Source: Siphonodentalium dalli
Taxonomy: Eukaryota; Mollusca; Scaphopoda; Gadilida; Siphonodentaliidae
Assembly: GCA_032622095.1 (NCBI GenBank)
Contig: CP136063.1
Span: 93,477,980 to 93,541,979 of the forward strand
Direction of reading: 5' to 3'
DNA: 64,000 nt
The notes beneath the pieces are model-generated. The model was given only the letters and a program-made list of their open reading frames with translations, was not told the DNA's origin and made no database searches. A program made the position numbers and the translations under genes. Numbering within the stretch: the stretch's first letter is position 1; every line of letters begins with the position of its first letter. Positions 30,659-43,458 of the stretch are shown piece after piece.

Positions 30659-31027
30659 ATGGATTACCGAGATCTGTATCGGAGCTATTTGGAGGATGGG
30701 ATGCTGGTGCGAGGTGTGTTTGGGGATGAACCACAGATGCTATGGAAGGCTTTGAGTTTAGCCGAAACGGGAACTATAGATAACTGTTTTGATATCTATA
30801 GGTACACCGTTGTGTTGATGACGGACAACAGAGATCGGGTGTTTGGTGCCATGCAATTGTGCCATTTGGTTGCGACGTTCCCAAGACAACTATCAGCTGT
30901 ATTCAAACCCAAACACATCATGCTGTTTCTTTTGAAACCATCCAAAACTTTCAGGGCCTCACAAATTTTTTAAAAGATACACTCTGAAATTGCTACTGTA
31001 CAATTTGTTCATTCTTCCTGGAGATAA
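30659..31027 (+). pseudogene. Unknown viral protein (V2), frameshifted
   Basis: Same gene as 6384-6752. A changed T/A homopolymer near 30966-30975 ends the frame at 104 residues, leaving the last 18 codons out of frame. Confidence 0.65.
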
Positions 31028-31177
31028 TGTTCATATAATTTCTTCAAAACCAAATTCATTCATCATGAACTTGGAGAGAATGTTCACATAATTTATCAAA
31101 GAATACTTCCCTAACAAAACAAAACAAACCCACTACCACCCTTCATATCTATAATACGCTCATCATATAGTACTCAC

Positions 31178-34100
31178 AGTCCCCGACAGGTCGACCAGTT
31201 TAGTAAAGTCGATTGTTTGGGACGACACGATAGGCGTCATGTCGTGTCTGGATGCCAGAGGCAGCACGCTTCCGTCGGCCAGACGCTGGAATCGAGAGAT
31301 AATACTCGTGACCATTGGTAGGAGTGGTGGTGATGATGGTGATGACGGCGATGATGATGATGATGATGATGACCGTAATGATTATGATGATGACTATGTT
31401 GTTGAAAACTGTGATGGTAATGATGGCGATGATGACAATGATGCTGATGGTGGTGATGATGGTGATGATGATGTTGACGATGTTGTTGGTGATTGTGATG
31501 ATGATGATTGTGATGGTGGTGGGTATGCTGCTGGTGATGTAGATGTAATGATCATGCAAGTGGTGATGGAGTGATGATGATGATGATAATGATGACGATG
31601 ATGGTGATGATGATGATGATGATGATGATCGATGATGATGTCTATGTTGTCGGTGATGGTGATACTGATTATGATGGTGATAATGGTTGTGGTGATCGTG
31701 GTGATGATGGTGATGATGGCGATGACGTTGGCGATGGTGGTGGTGATGTCGAGGGCGGTCATGATGCTGCAGATGTTGTTGGTGATGGTTATGCCGGTGA
31801 TGATAGTTATGGGGTGATGATGATGATGATGGTGACGATGCTGGCGATGATGATTTTGATTATGTTGCTGATGGTGATGATGGCGATGGTGATGGTGTTG
31901 GTAATGGTGATGATGATGTTGATGATGCTGATGATAATGACGACGTTCTGGGTAATTGTGATGGTGATGGTGGTGATGATGGGGATGCTGACGTTGGTAA
32001 TAGTGATGATCGCGATCGTGATGATGGTGAGGATGCTGCTGATGGTGTACATGACCATGCAAGTGATGATGATGAGGGTGACGACGATAGCGATATTGGT
32101 GGGGATGCTGCTGATGTGATAATGATAATGGCGGTGATGGCGATGATGATGTTGATGGTGGTGGTGATGATGATGGGGATGATGATGATTTTGATGATGA
32201 TGCTGATTGTGGTTATTATGATAACGATGTTGTTGGTGATTGTGATGACAATGATTATGATGATGGCTGTGATAATGATGATGATGATGATTATGATAGA
32301 GGTGGAGATGATGATGGCGACGTTGTTGGTGATTATGATGATGGCGATGATGGTGATGTTGGTGGTGATGATGGTGATTGTGATGATGGTACTGATAACG
32401 ATGGTGGTGATGGTGATGTTGTTGTTGGTTATGGTGATGATGATGACGATTATGCCAATGATGATTAGGATGTTGTTGATGGTCATGATGATGACGTTGT
32501 TGGTGGTGATGATGATGACGACAATGATGATGATGATGATGCTGTTGTTGTTGGTTATGGTGATGATGATGACGATTATGACAACGGTGCTTAGGATGTT
32601 GTTGATGGTCATGATGATGACGTTGTTGGTTATGATGATGACGACAATGATGACGATGATGCTGTTGTTGGTGGTGATGGTGATGAAGATGACGATGACG
32701 ACGCCGGAAGTGATGATGTTGTTGGCGATGGTGATGATGCTGGCGATGAGGGTGGTGATGATGATGTTGGTGATAGTTGTGGTGATGATGATGGTGATAC
32801 GGTTGATGGGGACGGTGATGGTGATGGCGATGCTGATGTCGATGTTGTTGGTGATGTTGATGATGGTGGTGATTGTGACGATTATCTTGGTAGTGGTAAT
32901 GATGATGCATGGGGTTGAAGATGCAGCACTCTTCGGTCGGCCAGATGCTGGAAATGCGATCAAAGACTAAATTGATTTGATCGATACCTGCCCCCAATCG
33001 GCGGTTCTCAGGCGAATATGTTATGGCCGTTCCCGATGTATACCTACCTCCGCTTATCGGTCCACGCGCGAAGAACATGAAGTATTCGTTGTTCAGATCA
33101 TAAATCTCGGATACTCCTTCAACGATCTTCTTCCTCCGGAATGAGCATATAATAACACCAGAAGTGTAGGTGAATGCAGTTTTATTGATACCGGTCGCAT
33201 CATTCGGCTAAAATGAAAAAAACAATTCACACTAATAAACCCATCAGAAGTGTATGTGAATGCAGTGTTATTGATACCGGCCTTGTCATTCGACTAAAAA
33301 AGAAAACCAGTTAACACTATTAACCCCACCAGAAGTGTAGGTTGATGCAGTGTTAATGATACCGGCCTTGTCATTCGGCTAAAAAAAAAAACCAGTTAAC
33401 ACTAATTACCCCACCAGAAGTGTAGGTGAATGCAGTGTTATTGATACCGGTCGCGTTATTCGGATTAAAAAGAAAAACTGTTAACACTTATTACCCCACC
33501 AGAAGTGTAGGTGAAAGCTGTGTTAATGATAAGCGCCGAATCATTCGGCTTAAAAGGAAAAACAGATAACACTAATAACCCCATCAGAAGTGTAGATGAA
33601 TGCAGTGTTATTGATACCGGTCAGGCAACACATTATACCAGTGCATAATTACTCTTATTTATTGAAATTAAATGTTTAGATAGCAAGTTCAACAAGCGAT
33701 CTGTGGTATATAATTGGTTACTAATTTACCGCGGTGAAATGTCGGTTCGATGTGCCGGAGTTACTCACTTATCGTGGTTAGAGGTGCGTTCGGTGTGCCT
33801 GAGTTACCCACTTACCGTGGTGAGATGTACATTCGATGTGCCGGAGTTACTCACTTACGAGGGTGAGAGGTGCGTTCAGTGTACCGCAGTTACTTACTTA
33901 GCACGACAAGATGTGCGTTTGATGTACCGGAGTTACTCAATTACCGTGGTGAGAGGTGCGTTCAGTGGACCACAGTTATAGTTACTTATAGCGCGTCAGA
34001 TGTGCGTTCGATGTACAGGAGTTATTCACTTACCGCGGTGAGAGATTCGTTCGATGTGCCGGAGTTACTTACTTACCGCTGGAAGAGGTGCGTTAGATTT

Positions 34101-36623
34101 GCCGGAGTTAAATGAGTTGAAGATGTTCCCGGCTGTGTCGCACATAATAACGCTGTCGGATCCCTGAAAAATGTAATATGAAGTGGGTCATGAAAAGGAA
34201 ATGAAAATTTCATCCGTGCAGTTGCGTATGGGAGGCCAAATTCACATTTAATAATTAATTGTGCTTAAGCGCAATCAATTGCGCTTAAGCGCAAATAATT
34301 ACGCTTAAGCGCAATCAATTGCGCTTAAGCGCAATTAATTGCGATTAAGCGCAATTCATGGTTATATGTAACAAAACACCCCTGGTGAATAAATAGGTTT
34401 CTCCATAACTTAGCATTAATTCCTATTGACATGTCACTTCTTGGTTTCATTGGTTTGGATGGGTAGGGAGCTAGCCCAACTTCTTTATCAAAATGGCTGA
34501 CTCGCAATAGTATCACCTTCTGTTTTAGTTGGAGCGATTCTTGATAGCATTATATAATCTTCGGTATATATTAGTTGGGGCTACTTGCAATAGCATTACT
34601 TTCTGTATTAGTCGGGGCGACATTGATTTTCTTCAATTTTCGAGTATACAGGCACACCATATGAGGGAAGCAAGCCCTCGGTGACACCACATTCACACTA
34701 TATGATCATGGAAATACTATAGATTTGTGCAAGAGCTGCTGATTTAATAAGAAAAACTAGAGCTTCAGGACTGAGACACCAAAGCTCCAGTAATTACACA
34801 CCAATTTTTGGACAGGGATGCTGATAATATGAAAATAGGGTTTTTTCCCCCTGATTTAAGTCAATAAGTAAACCATACAGTAATGCTCTAATTAATCGAC
34901 TCCTTAACCACAGCAGAATTATGGATAACTTTTCAGGATTTAGTCGGAAATATGGCTTGTTGCCATTCATCGGAAAGCTCTCGAGAGCTTTCCGATGAAT
35001 GGCAACAAGCCATATTTCCAACTAAATCCTGAAAAGTTACCCATAATTCTGCTGTGGTTAAGAAGTCGATTAAATAGAGCATTACTGTATGAGGTAAGAA
35101 AGCCCTCATGCAGTGACACCGCATGCATGTATAGGATATTACCATAGTAAAGGCTAAAATCTGTGCAAAAATACATTAAAAACATCATACAAAACATTAC
35201 TAGAGTTCCGGGAAGGCGACATCAATTCTTTGGATAGAGGGATGCTGATAATATGTAATTAGCCGGGATTCTCCTTGTTGAACACATACTCACAGTTTGA
35301 CTGTTGAGTACAGGTCAAAATTAGCCCAATGCTCATCTTGTGTTGCTAGGTGATACACCAGGTCATGCTAATAGTTTATGGGTAGGTTAGATAGTAGTCA
35401 CAATTGCGCTTAAGCGCAATTAATTGCGCTTAAGCGTAAATGCCCTATTTGCGCTTAAGCACAATATGTGGTATTTGCGCTTAAGCGCAATTCATTGCGC
35501 TTAATCGCAATTCATTGCGCTTAAGCGCAATTATTTGCGCTTAAGCGCAATTCATTATTAAATGTGAATTTGGCCTCCCATAGTTGCCGTCATATGCCAC
35601 CATTAAGATGTTGATATCACATGCGTCTGATTGTCAATGCATGCACTTCGGGTGAACGACGCTTCCTCGATAATAAGACGCTCAGGGTCGATCAACACCG
35701 CCCATATGAAAAATATACGTGGGTCTAATTATACATTTACCAAAGTATACCCTCGTTCTTGTACCCAAGTTTTCCCACGTCATTTGGACATTTTACATGG
35801 GTACTGCACCCATCTATACAATGGTGCACGTACCAAAATATAAAATATACCCTGGTATCTACCAAAGTAAACCCTCGTACTTGTACCCAAGTATACACAG
35901 GTCATTTGGACATTTTACAAGGGTATTTTGCCCATGTATACCATGTTATCTACCAAATTAAACCCTCGCAAATGTACCTAAATATATATAATATATAAAG
36001 TTTTACCCAGGTTATTTTTGGGCATTTTACAAGGGTACTATTACTATACCCATGTGTATCGCACGAGCGCGAACGCAGACATCACGACGCATACAGCATG
36101 CATGTAGTCGAGTTATCCGCATTTGGGACAATAGCTAACCGTATAGACAAACACCACCCGTGGTATAGACAATGCATAAAATAGACGGTCAGGAGTATTA
36201 CCACCTGTCATGATGTGTTTGACACTATATACAAACACCAACCATATATACTGTATATATAATGCATACAAGGAAACATTAAAGCATGTTATGATCTATG
36301 TCGCAAATTGTATGCGAACGCGTACATATATGATACAAAAAAAAATTACCAGGATATATTTTTCTAACCACAACTCACCATTTCTTCATCCGTCGAAAAA
36401 CCGATGGCGACATATCGGTTATTTGCTGAGTTGGCAGTAATCGTGAATTGAATTACGTCCCCCACTGAGACCCATTGGATGATATAACCGCAGGAACCAC
36501 CGCTGCAGTCATGTAAACATCCCGTCGTTTTCCCGCATGCTGACTGGTCGGCGAGAGTTCCCTGCAGTTGATGAAAGGTTGAGTTAGATGTTACAAATTG
36601 GCTGTTTGATGTAACTCGCGGTT
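31178..36623 (-). CDS. FRRS1-like DOMON module B (four exons)
   Basis: Exon a 36379-36623, b 34077-34163, c 33048-33207, d 31178-31285. Same structure as module A. The donor of exon a is GTGAGT (intact here). Exon d has lost two bases against A and C (near 31255; 108 instead of 110 nt), which breaks its frame, so module B is probably non-functional downstream of that point. Confidence 0.68.
31318..32912. repeat. GAT-rich array B
   Basis: As array A, with small copy-number differences. Long frames across it are not genes. Confidence 0.9.
33141..33628 (-). repeat. Splice-acceptor tandem repeat (B)
   Basis: Six roughly 86-bp units as in copy A, ending at the exon-c acceptor (33207). Confidence 0.8.
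33712..34112 (-). repeat. Splice-donor tandem repeat (B)
   Basis: About nine 43-bp units as in copy A. The first donor follows exon b at 34077. Confidence 0.8.
34227..35582. mobile_element. Foldback/MITE-like element with GCGCTTAAGCGC arrays (B)
   Basis: 1,356 bp. Same ends as in A. The left flank is GTTGCG; the right flank is mutated to GTTGCC. The right array has one more unit (with GCGCTTAATCGC) than A. Confidence 0.75.
35712..36058. repeat. About 115-bp tandem repeat (B)
   Basis: As in copy A, with a short TATATAATATA expansion near 35985. Confidence 0.6.
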
Positions 36624-36875
36624 CTGCATCGGTGCCGCATGCAGAATGTCATGTATTTCAAGAATGGTTGGTGTTCTTCAAGAAAGTGATGTTAAAAGCA
36701 GTTCTTTTTTAAAATTAATTTTCATAATAATTAAGCATTATCTAGTCGGAAGGTGATGGTGATGATGAGGATTATGATGATGATGGTCACGACGACAATG
36801 ATGATGACGATCACGATGACGACCACGATGATAACGACTACAACTGCGAATGGTAGTATGCAATTGATCCCTTGA

Positions 36876-37038
36876 TATAAGGATTAACTGTCATGTGGAC
36901 TGTTTTTATGGAGATGTAACCGTGAGGTAAGTGGTCATAACGTGTGTAAAACCCGAAGGGTTTTACATACAAGTTATGACCACTTACCTCACGGTTACAC
37001 TCCATAAAAACAGTCAACATGACAGTTAATCCTTATAT
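36876..37038. repeat. Hairpin inverted repeat (B)
   Basis: Same hairpin as 12576-12739. After it, 37072-37231 is only the outer left arm of the large foldback, and about 900 bp present in A is missing (junction ACGCG/TCGAAG). Confidence 0.7.
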
Positions 37039-37476
37039 TTATATACATTTAGCGAGAAAGCCACTTTTGTAAATGTATTTAAATCGAAAAGTGTATCGTG
37101 ACAAAACCAGCCCAAAATATCCCATAGCACCCTTGGCAAAAGCTAACAGGAACAATTTCTTTATATTGAAACCTGATGATTTAATTTAAGTCAATCCTGC
37201 GCGAGTCCAAATGCGCCCAAAACATTACGCGTCGAAGTGGTTTTTTGACAGAAAAGAGCACAATTTACCAATGTATCGATTTTTTCTCGGATTCTAATGC
37301 CAGTGTGGTAAGCGAAGGGCGCTCCCATTCGATGTACACATTGAACTTAGAATAATACCGAGATAAAATAGATGTGTTGGTAAATTATGCTACTTTACCA
37401 GTGCATATTTTAACAAAAGCGAAATTAGCGCTGTGAAAATGTGCATTTAAGAGCCATCTGATAGCAGGTTTTGTGT

Positions 37477-37492
37477 GGCCCTGAAAAGGGCC
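37477..37492 (-). terminator. Histone-type 3' stem-loop (V3, SL2 gene)
   Basis: Identical to 14086-14101; GGCCCTTTTCAGGGCC on minus, 13 nt past the stop. Confidence 0.78.
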
Positions 37493-37505
37493 GTTTTACG
37501 TTAGA

Positions 37506-37942
37506 TCACACGAAAAGTGGATAAGGGGTCTTTAGGAACTCAAATCCATCCTCTTGATCCAACTCCCGAAACACAAGCGAACCCTCGATGAGAGGTGGAA
37601 ATATACCTTGCGGTATACTCACACCCTTCAATGGAGGTACGTCTAATATGTACTCCGGATCCTTCTTCTGTCTCCAAAACACGAGCTTTCTCTGCAGAAG
37701 GGTTGCCGCCACCGTAAGCAAGACACCTGTTGTCCCAAGCCATTCGATGTTATCTGTCTCCTGTCCACTGAACAGTGTAGGATTGCGAGCCCAAGTTGCA
37801 TTGACAAAAGTGAATAGTTCAAAGAACTTTTCACCTGTACCATACACTGCCCAGGAAAGGGTCTCCCACACCGCAATGTCCCTCGGGCCGATACACGGAT
37901 GGCTCTGACATAAGATCCGAGATCAGTTTTAGGGTATTCCAT
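37506..37942 (-). pseudogene. SL2 small membrane protein (V3), frameshifted
   Basis: Same as 14115-14551 with the same break; ATG at 37942. Confidence 0.55.
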
Positions 37943-37989
37943 CGTGGAGAAATTGATATGAGATAATGGGGTTTTGTTATATGTAAAAC

Positions 37990-38063
37990 GCGCGGACGTC
38001 ATTGGCGACGTCATTGTGTTTTTTCTACCAAATTTCTCGAACGTCATTTCAAATGTGTTTCTT
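37990..38063 (-). promoter_or_regulatory. P3 promoter-like block (V3)
   Basis: Same as 14599-14672. Confidence 0.6.
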
Positions 38064-38328
38064 TTTTGGTGAATTAAGATCTTCATCGATATTGCCGAAG
38101 ACGATCATTAAAAACAGACACTGTTTTTCAATAACATAACTTTTATTTTTGAATTAAGAATCAACATATTTACAACTGATCATGAAATTATCATATTTAC
38201 AATCAATAATTGGTAATGCAATGAACATAATTTACATTTGGTAACTCATTTCATCATTAACAATCAACATATTTACAAAATGATTATGATTTTAACATGT
38301 TTAAACAATTGGTAATGAGCACATTTTA

Positions 38329-38859
38329 TCAACACTGAAATTCACAGTAAGTCTTACAAGTTTGTGAAATACATGTTTTGGGTAATGTTTCTGATTCTTT
38401 TCGTAAGAGCTCATAGTTTCTATGAAACCAATCAAATACTTTTCTATCATTTTTGAAGTAGTCACCATCAAAATTCATTTCAACTAATACTTTTATACCA
38501 TATCCGCTTTTCAAGAAATGTAAAGCAAATATGCAGTAGATACCACACACGTTTGTACCGTGATGTTGAAACCGCCCAACGTTTATTTTACATTCGATCG
38601 AATTTCTTTGAATAAATGATATGATATATTTATCAATAACTGGTATCCCAAACGAATCGAAATATGTGGCAATGTTCCCATTGAAGAAAATTGCAACCCA
38701 GTGTTCTCCTGGCTTTTCTGACGTATGTGTATTTACTATGTATGCTTTTACATGATGAGGTTTCTCGTGTGGTAACTGATCTTTTGCACACACTACACCA
38801 TACAATGAACAGAGGTAGGATGATTTGTCTAGTATATGCTGAAGTTCGCTAGTGTTCAT
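38329..38859 (-). CDS. Adenain-like cysteine protease (V3)
   Basis: 176 residues from the conserved ATG at 38859. His53, Asp68, Gln98 and Cys105 retained. One base change (tttttaac for ttttttac) opens the frame upstream to 38937, but the upstream part is the overlapping Cys/His gene in another frame, so the internal ATG is preferred. Confidence 0.88.
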   Translation of the reverse strand: MNTSELQHILDKSSYLCSLYGVVCAKDQLPHEKPHHVKAYIVNTHTSEKPGEHWVAIFFNGNIATYFDSFGIPVIDKYIISFIQRNSIECKINVGRFQHHGTNVCGIYCIFALHFLKSGYGIKVLVEMNFDGDYFKNDRKVFDWFHRNYELLRKESETLPKTCISQTCKTYCEFQC

Positions 38860-39304
38860 CTTCGTAGTATTTTTTAACTTTTTCACACCACAAGTCAACA
38901 AAAACCGAATTAAATTGGATACAGTTTGCATAAACAACTTCCTTTATATCTTTCCAAAGTTTGAATGCCTCAAATTTCTCTTGTGGTGTAAATGATTCTA
39001 TTTCTGGATACCATTGTTCCATAACTCGGTAGATGTTCAATTTAAGTAGTGCTATATCAATGAACATATCTATCCATTGTATAGGTGGTGTCCAAAGACA
39101 AAGTAAATGTCGTGTCTGACTTGGATGATCTATTTTACATCCTTCACAATTGAGTGTCACTTCTTTTGAAATTTGATTTTGTATTTCATGAACGAAACAT
39201 TTCTCGAAAGTTTTCCGAACTTTGTCAAGGATAGAAACATATGGAATGAAGTCGAGTCCTCCAACTTCCAGTCTCAATTTTTCCTCCAAATGCAATCCAT
39301 CCAT
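38849..39304 (-). CDS. Small Cys/His viral protein (V3)
   Basis: 151 residues as at 15458. Cys53, Cys56, His66 and Cys69 kept, one Phe to Tyr change. Overlaps the protease by 11 nt. Confidence 0.7.
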   Translation of the reverse strand: MDGLHLEEKLRLEVGGLDFIPYVSILDKVRKTFEKCFVHEIQNQISKEVTLNCEGCKIDHPSQTRHLLCLWTPPIQWIDMFIDIALLKLNIYRVMEQWYPEIESFTPQEKFEAFKLWKDIKEVVYANCIQFNSVFVDLWCEKVKKYYEDEH

Positions 39305-39308
39305 GTTT

Positions 39309-40610
39309 TTAATAATCTGTTATTATTTCTCGCAAACTGTTGATTTCAACTTGATTATCGAACTCAGCATAGACTATCACGTTGATCACTGAAGCAAGAG
39401 CTGCAGCAAACTGAAGCTCTAACCATATGTTACCGGTTTTTATAGGATGCAAATGTCCTTCCTCTGCTCCTTGGTCAGGTGTGAGGTCGTAACCCCAGAA
39501 ACAATAACCATTCATGTATTTTTCGAGATTAAAACCAAAGGATTTGTTTTGTCCAAACATACCTGAAGACTGATACAGTGATAAATAAGATCTTAGGCAT
39601 TGTTCTGATTCAAAGTTTGGTTCAAATGGTCGGTTATGGATGGTATGTCCGTCCTGACTAACTTCAAGTTTTCTCAGATTGAAGTGTTGGAAATGAAATG
39701 GGTTCGTTTCAATATCGCCATTCATATCTTTGTTTGATACCAAGCCTATGAAAAGTCTCTTTGGCAATTGTCCTTGAAAAAGGTGATCTTCAATTTTTGA
39801 TCTAAGCCCTGCACCAATAGTGAATGTTTTTACTTCAACTCTTCTAATCGGTATTTTCATATTTTTCTGTATTATTGTTTGGTTCAAGTTATTTGCTACT
39901 ACTGGCATCAGCGTAATTGTACGAACATTGAAAACTGCCGTTTCAAATACTATTTTTCCGTTGGCCTGACCAATTAAAGAGAATTTTGGATCGCTCTATT
40001 GAGACGAATTCTTATCTCAATTCCATTTGGTAAGTATTTCTCTTGTAGAAATATATCTGTGTGTAAACGACCACACAATTTTACCGTTTTACTACCTGCT
40101 ATGATTGCTTGGCGAGATTTCAATCCATCATTACCACCAGCTTTAGTGTTTTCGGTGAACTGTTTAGCGGTGACGGGGGTACCACATTTCTAGTGCGGCA
40201 AGTTGATTTTCTTTACATTCACCAGAGTAAGCCAAGAGATTTTCCATGTAGGCTCGATAAGGATAGGTATCTCCGTTTGCCGTTACAAGTTTGTTATTTA
40301 GGTAAATATCGATACTACTGAACATGCTATGGAAAAAGTTGTTAATAGGCGCAATTTCATCAGTACCATCAACCAAGTTTGTTCCATCTGCTTTTGTGAT
40401 TTTGAATTTCAGGTACAAATATGATTGATTTACATCTGTCCATTTTTCAGTTTGAGGCGGAATTACAAATTCTATCGGTGCGGAATTATTCAAAGAGCTA
40501 ATCGGGTGATGTTCTATTCATTGTGATTCCAACATCGTTGTCATTGTTGGTGGAACATCAGAAGCATCTAACTCGGACTTGCTGCATTCGCATGATCCAT
40601 TTTGCATCAT
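39309..40610 (-). pseudogene. Major capsid protein (V3), broken
   Basis: Same gene and shared breaks (in-frame TGA and frameshift) as 15918-17218, plus a private extra G in a G-run near 40176-40180, so it now falls into three frames. Confidence 0.85.
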
Positions 40611-40615
40611 CACGA

Positions 40616-41013
40616 TTAATCAAATATATCGAGAGATCGTTTTGATTTCTTTACAGGCGTTTTAATGGACTTACTTCTAACTCGTTTGCGAGAAGAATGA
40701 TTTTTCAAAGGTCGCGATGATCTATTTATGCCATGTGGTGTTGATATTTTCTTTATTGTTTCCCTTCCAAAAGATTTCAATGCTTCTTTACCTTGTTTCA
40801 AAAATACTTCTTTTGGACTTTTACCACGATGAATGATATCTTCGACTGCAGCAAGTCCTCGACTGCAGCAAGTCCATGCTTGAATACTTGTTGTTTAGCA
40901 ATCTGACCAATAGGTCTTAGAAACGGTATTACTGTTCTCATTGCAGATTTGAATAGTGAACCAATTCCATTTCCATACTGTCTAGACACACCTCTATACA
41001 CGGGAATCATCAT
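40616..41013 (-). pseudogene. pX/mu-like core protein (V3), start intact, frameshifted
   Basis: Retains the native start (MMIPVYRGVSRQYGNG, ATG at 41013), overlapping the end of the minor capsid gene by 4 nt. The shared 17-bp tandem duplication (around 40842-40877) breaks the frame after about 50 codons. Confidence 0.72.
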
Positions 41014-41483
41014 AAATACAAATTACTTCGGCGTCGGAATTGCAACTTTACCATAGACTTTCCACCAATAAACTGAATTGGTTTGCCAGTATCGCCAGTT
41101 ATATATACATTTATGGTATCAAAGCTAGACGTTGATACTGGTACATAATGTAAGTTTTTGAATTCATGCCTAATATGTTTACCATCATGTATTCTTTTAC
41201 TCTCGAATGATGTCACTCGTAATATCGGTGCTTCAACATCACTAAGAATTGTATAATCAGCAGCAATGTCAGAATAAACAAACAATTGATTATGCTCCGC
41301 ATTTAAATCAACTCCATATGGAAATGTTATCGAAGGAGTAGCAAATGTGACAGTGTTTGATTCTGTTCTGTAACCAAGTTTATCCAAAAGAGCTCTGGGG
41401 AGTACAAGACCTACTTTGGTATAACTATTGGTTGAAATTTTAACTCGTTGTTGTGCTTTGGAATCATGTCGAGTTAACTGTGA
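41010..41483 (-). pseudogene. Minor capsid (penton-like) protein (V3), 5' truncated
   Basis: Same as 17620-18093. Truncated at the same point, so the loss predates the array. Confidence 0.75.
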
Positions 41484-41537
41484 CTAAATCCAGAGCCATC
41501 TGAACCGCACTGGGTTATTGCATACCGCCGGCCGCTA

Positions 41538-41577
41538 GCGTTAGTTAATTAGACAGCGCTGTCTAATTAACTAACGC
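41538..41577. repeat. 40-bp perfect palindrome (V3)
   Basis: Same as 18148-18187, in the AT-rich gene-free spacer 41484-42023. One flanking base differs (GGCCGGTGCC). Confidence 0.85.
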
Positions 41578-42023
41578 TGACGGCCGGTGCCGGTAATCAC
41601 AGTGACAACACAGCTCGTATGTTTACCCTTTAAGGCTCGTTATACTAATTAATTTGCAGTCAGCTGCTTAGATATGTCTTCATAAGCAATGTATATCACG
41701 TTTCAAATTTCATTTTTTTAATTTTAAAATTTAATTTAATTTTTTTTGTTTTTACATTTTTAGATCCTCAGTCCAGCCTAATATACGCCATAAAACTGTC
41801 TTTTCATAGGCAAGTTTATAATTTTAAATTTTAAATTCAAAGTTTAACTTTAAAAAAAATTTAATTAAATTTTTATGATTTTTTTTAAAACCTGAATCTG
41901 AAATGATAAATAAACGAAATTCAAAGTTTTAAAACCTAACTTACATTTAAAAAGGAAGACAGGTAGCAAGACACTCTTTTTAGGTATGGTAACTGGTAGC
42001 AAACTAATCTTCAAATGACTGAA

Positions 42024-42590
42024 TTACTTTTTACTTTTACGTTTATTAAAATTACGATCAAATGCCATCAAAGCTAATTTCGATGGGTTTGAAAGATTCA
42101 TAATTTTTGAGTATCGTTGAACCAACGGGTAATGTTCTGCTTCTTGAATTGATGGAATTGGTTGCGGACCATTATCGTTGAGTGGTTGAAATCTAGCAAA
42201 TGTAGAATTTAATCCAGTAGAATTTACTCTAGCTGGAGTAGTTCGCTGTGCAATTGTAGAATTTACTCTGACTGGACTAGCTTGCTGTGCAATCGTAGAA
42301 TTTACTTGAGTATCATTTACTCTATTTGATCTAACTCGTGCAATTGATTTATTTTCTTTTTGTCTGAGAAGACTTCTGATCAAAACTCCACCGAGAAAAC
42401 CACCTCCACCAGTTTTTAAAAGTATTTTCTTTTTTGAATCGATATGAGTTCTACTGTCAGCTATTTTCTTCAGCTCTTTTTTGTGTTTTTGCAGGAATGT
42501 TCGTGTCTGCTTTGGAAGCTTTAAGTGATCATCAAGTATTAATTTAGCGATAGTCGAAAATACATTGAAGACTGCTTCATGCGACTCCAT
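42024..42590 (-). CDS. GG-motif viral protein (V3)
   Basis: 188 residues, same protein as at 23528, intact. Confidence 0.65.
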   Translation of the reverse strand: MESHEAVFNVFSTIAKLILDDHLKLPKQTRTFLQKHKKELKKIADSRTHIDSKKKILLKTGGGGFLGGVLIRSLLRQKENKSIARVRSNRVNDTQVNSTIAQQASPVRVNSTIAQRTTPARVNSTGLNSTFARFQPLNDNGPQPIPSIQEAEHYPLVQRYSKIMNLSNPSKLALMAFDRNFNKRKSKK

Positions 42591-42626
42591 GATTGGAAAT
42601 GAAATATTATGTTGATACACTTATCT

Positions 42627-43298
42627 TTATACCGATGAATATATTACCGCACCTCGATCGTCATTTGTGAGCCAGCGATGGAAAATATCAGTTCTAAGTC
42701 TCAACGATTTATCCGTTTTAGGGTGAAAATCGAGTAGTAAATAACCATGATTGGTTGAAGTTGCATCATCATATGCTTGCATTAAATGAGGTATTTGCAT
42801 TTGAGAGGCAAGAATTTTTATTTGGCCTTTATCACGCACACTTTGAAATAATACCATGTAATGTGCATTCAAATTCAAAGTTCTACTCGCTTTAGATTTC
42901 TGAAACATGTTTTGGGTTATGTAAATAACAGACGTATTTCTGTGATGTCCTTTTCTTGTATACCACAACATAATTTTTTCTTCATCTTTATCACCTAACA
43001 TGTCATCAAAAACGATGAGGTGCGGTAAGTCTGTGTCATCGACAAGTTCATTGTCATCATCCGGTATTCCATTTATAAATTGAATATTGTGAAATTCTTG
43101 CATCTGACTATAGGTATTTTGCCATTCTTTGTAACACCAAACGACTTTGTATGGAACAGGTTTGAACAAGTCATCTTTATATTCGATTAATTTCTTAACA
43201 AATTCTGTTTTACCACAACCACTTGGTCCCGATATGAAAATGTTACAGGGATGTTTGAACAACAATGATTCGTCCATCTTTACCCTGAGACAGATCAT
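42627..43298 (-). CDS. Packaging ATPase (V3)
   Basis: 223 residues, Walker A and B intact, same protein as at 24131. Confidence 0.92.
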   Translation of the reverse strand: MICLRVKMDESLLFKHPCNIFISGPSGCGKTEFVKKLIEYKDDLFKPVPYKVVWCYKEWQNTYSQMQEFHNIQFINGIPDDDNELVDDTDLPHLIVFDDMLGDKDEEKIMLWYTRKGHHRNTSVIYITQNMFQKSKASRTLNLNAHYMVLFQSVRDKGQIKILASQMQIPHLMQAYDDATSTNHGYLLLDFHPKTDKSLRLRTDIFHRWLTNDDRGAVIYSSV

Positions 43299-43458
43299 GT
43301 AAGACTGATTAGGATTGTTCGGAATCAACCTTTTTTATTTTTAATGAAGAATCACCATAACTCCATACTATTCCAAATGTCCATACGAGTTCATAATCTA
43401 AATCTGAAATAGGTCTAGTGGTGTTTACAATATAATCCAAAGACACTTTTTCTTCAAA

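Larger units (their letters stand above)
14083..31027. mobile_element. Endogenous Polinton/adintovirus-like element V2 (interrupted)
   Basis: Second viral copy. The left part (14083-18782) has SL2 gene, protease, Cys/His gene, capsid, pX, minor capsid and the tail of the GG-motif gene. The right part restarts in the capsid gene at 21966 and continues to 31027. Between them lie 3,183 bp with a Penelope-like element. The block 17073-18782 recurs as 21966-23675. Confidence 0.85.
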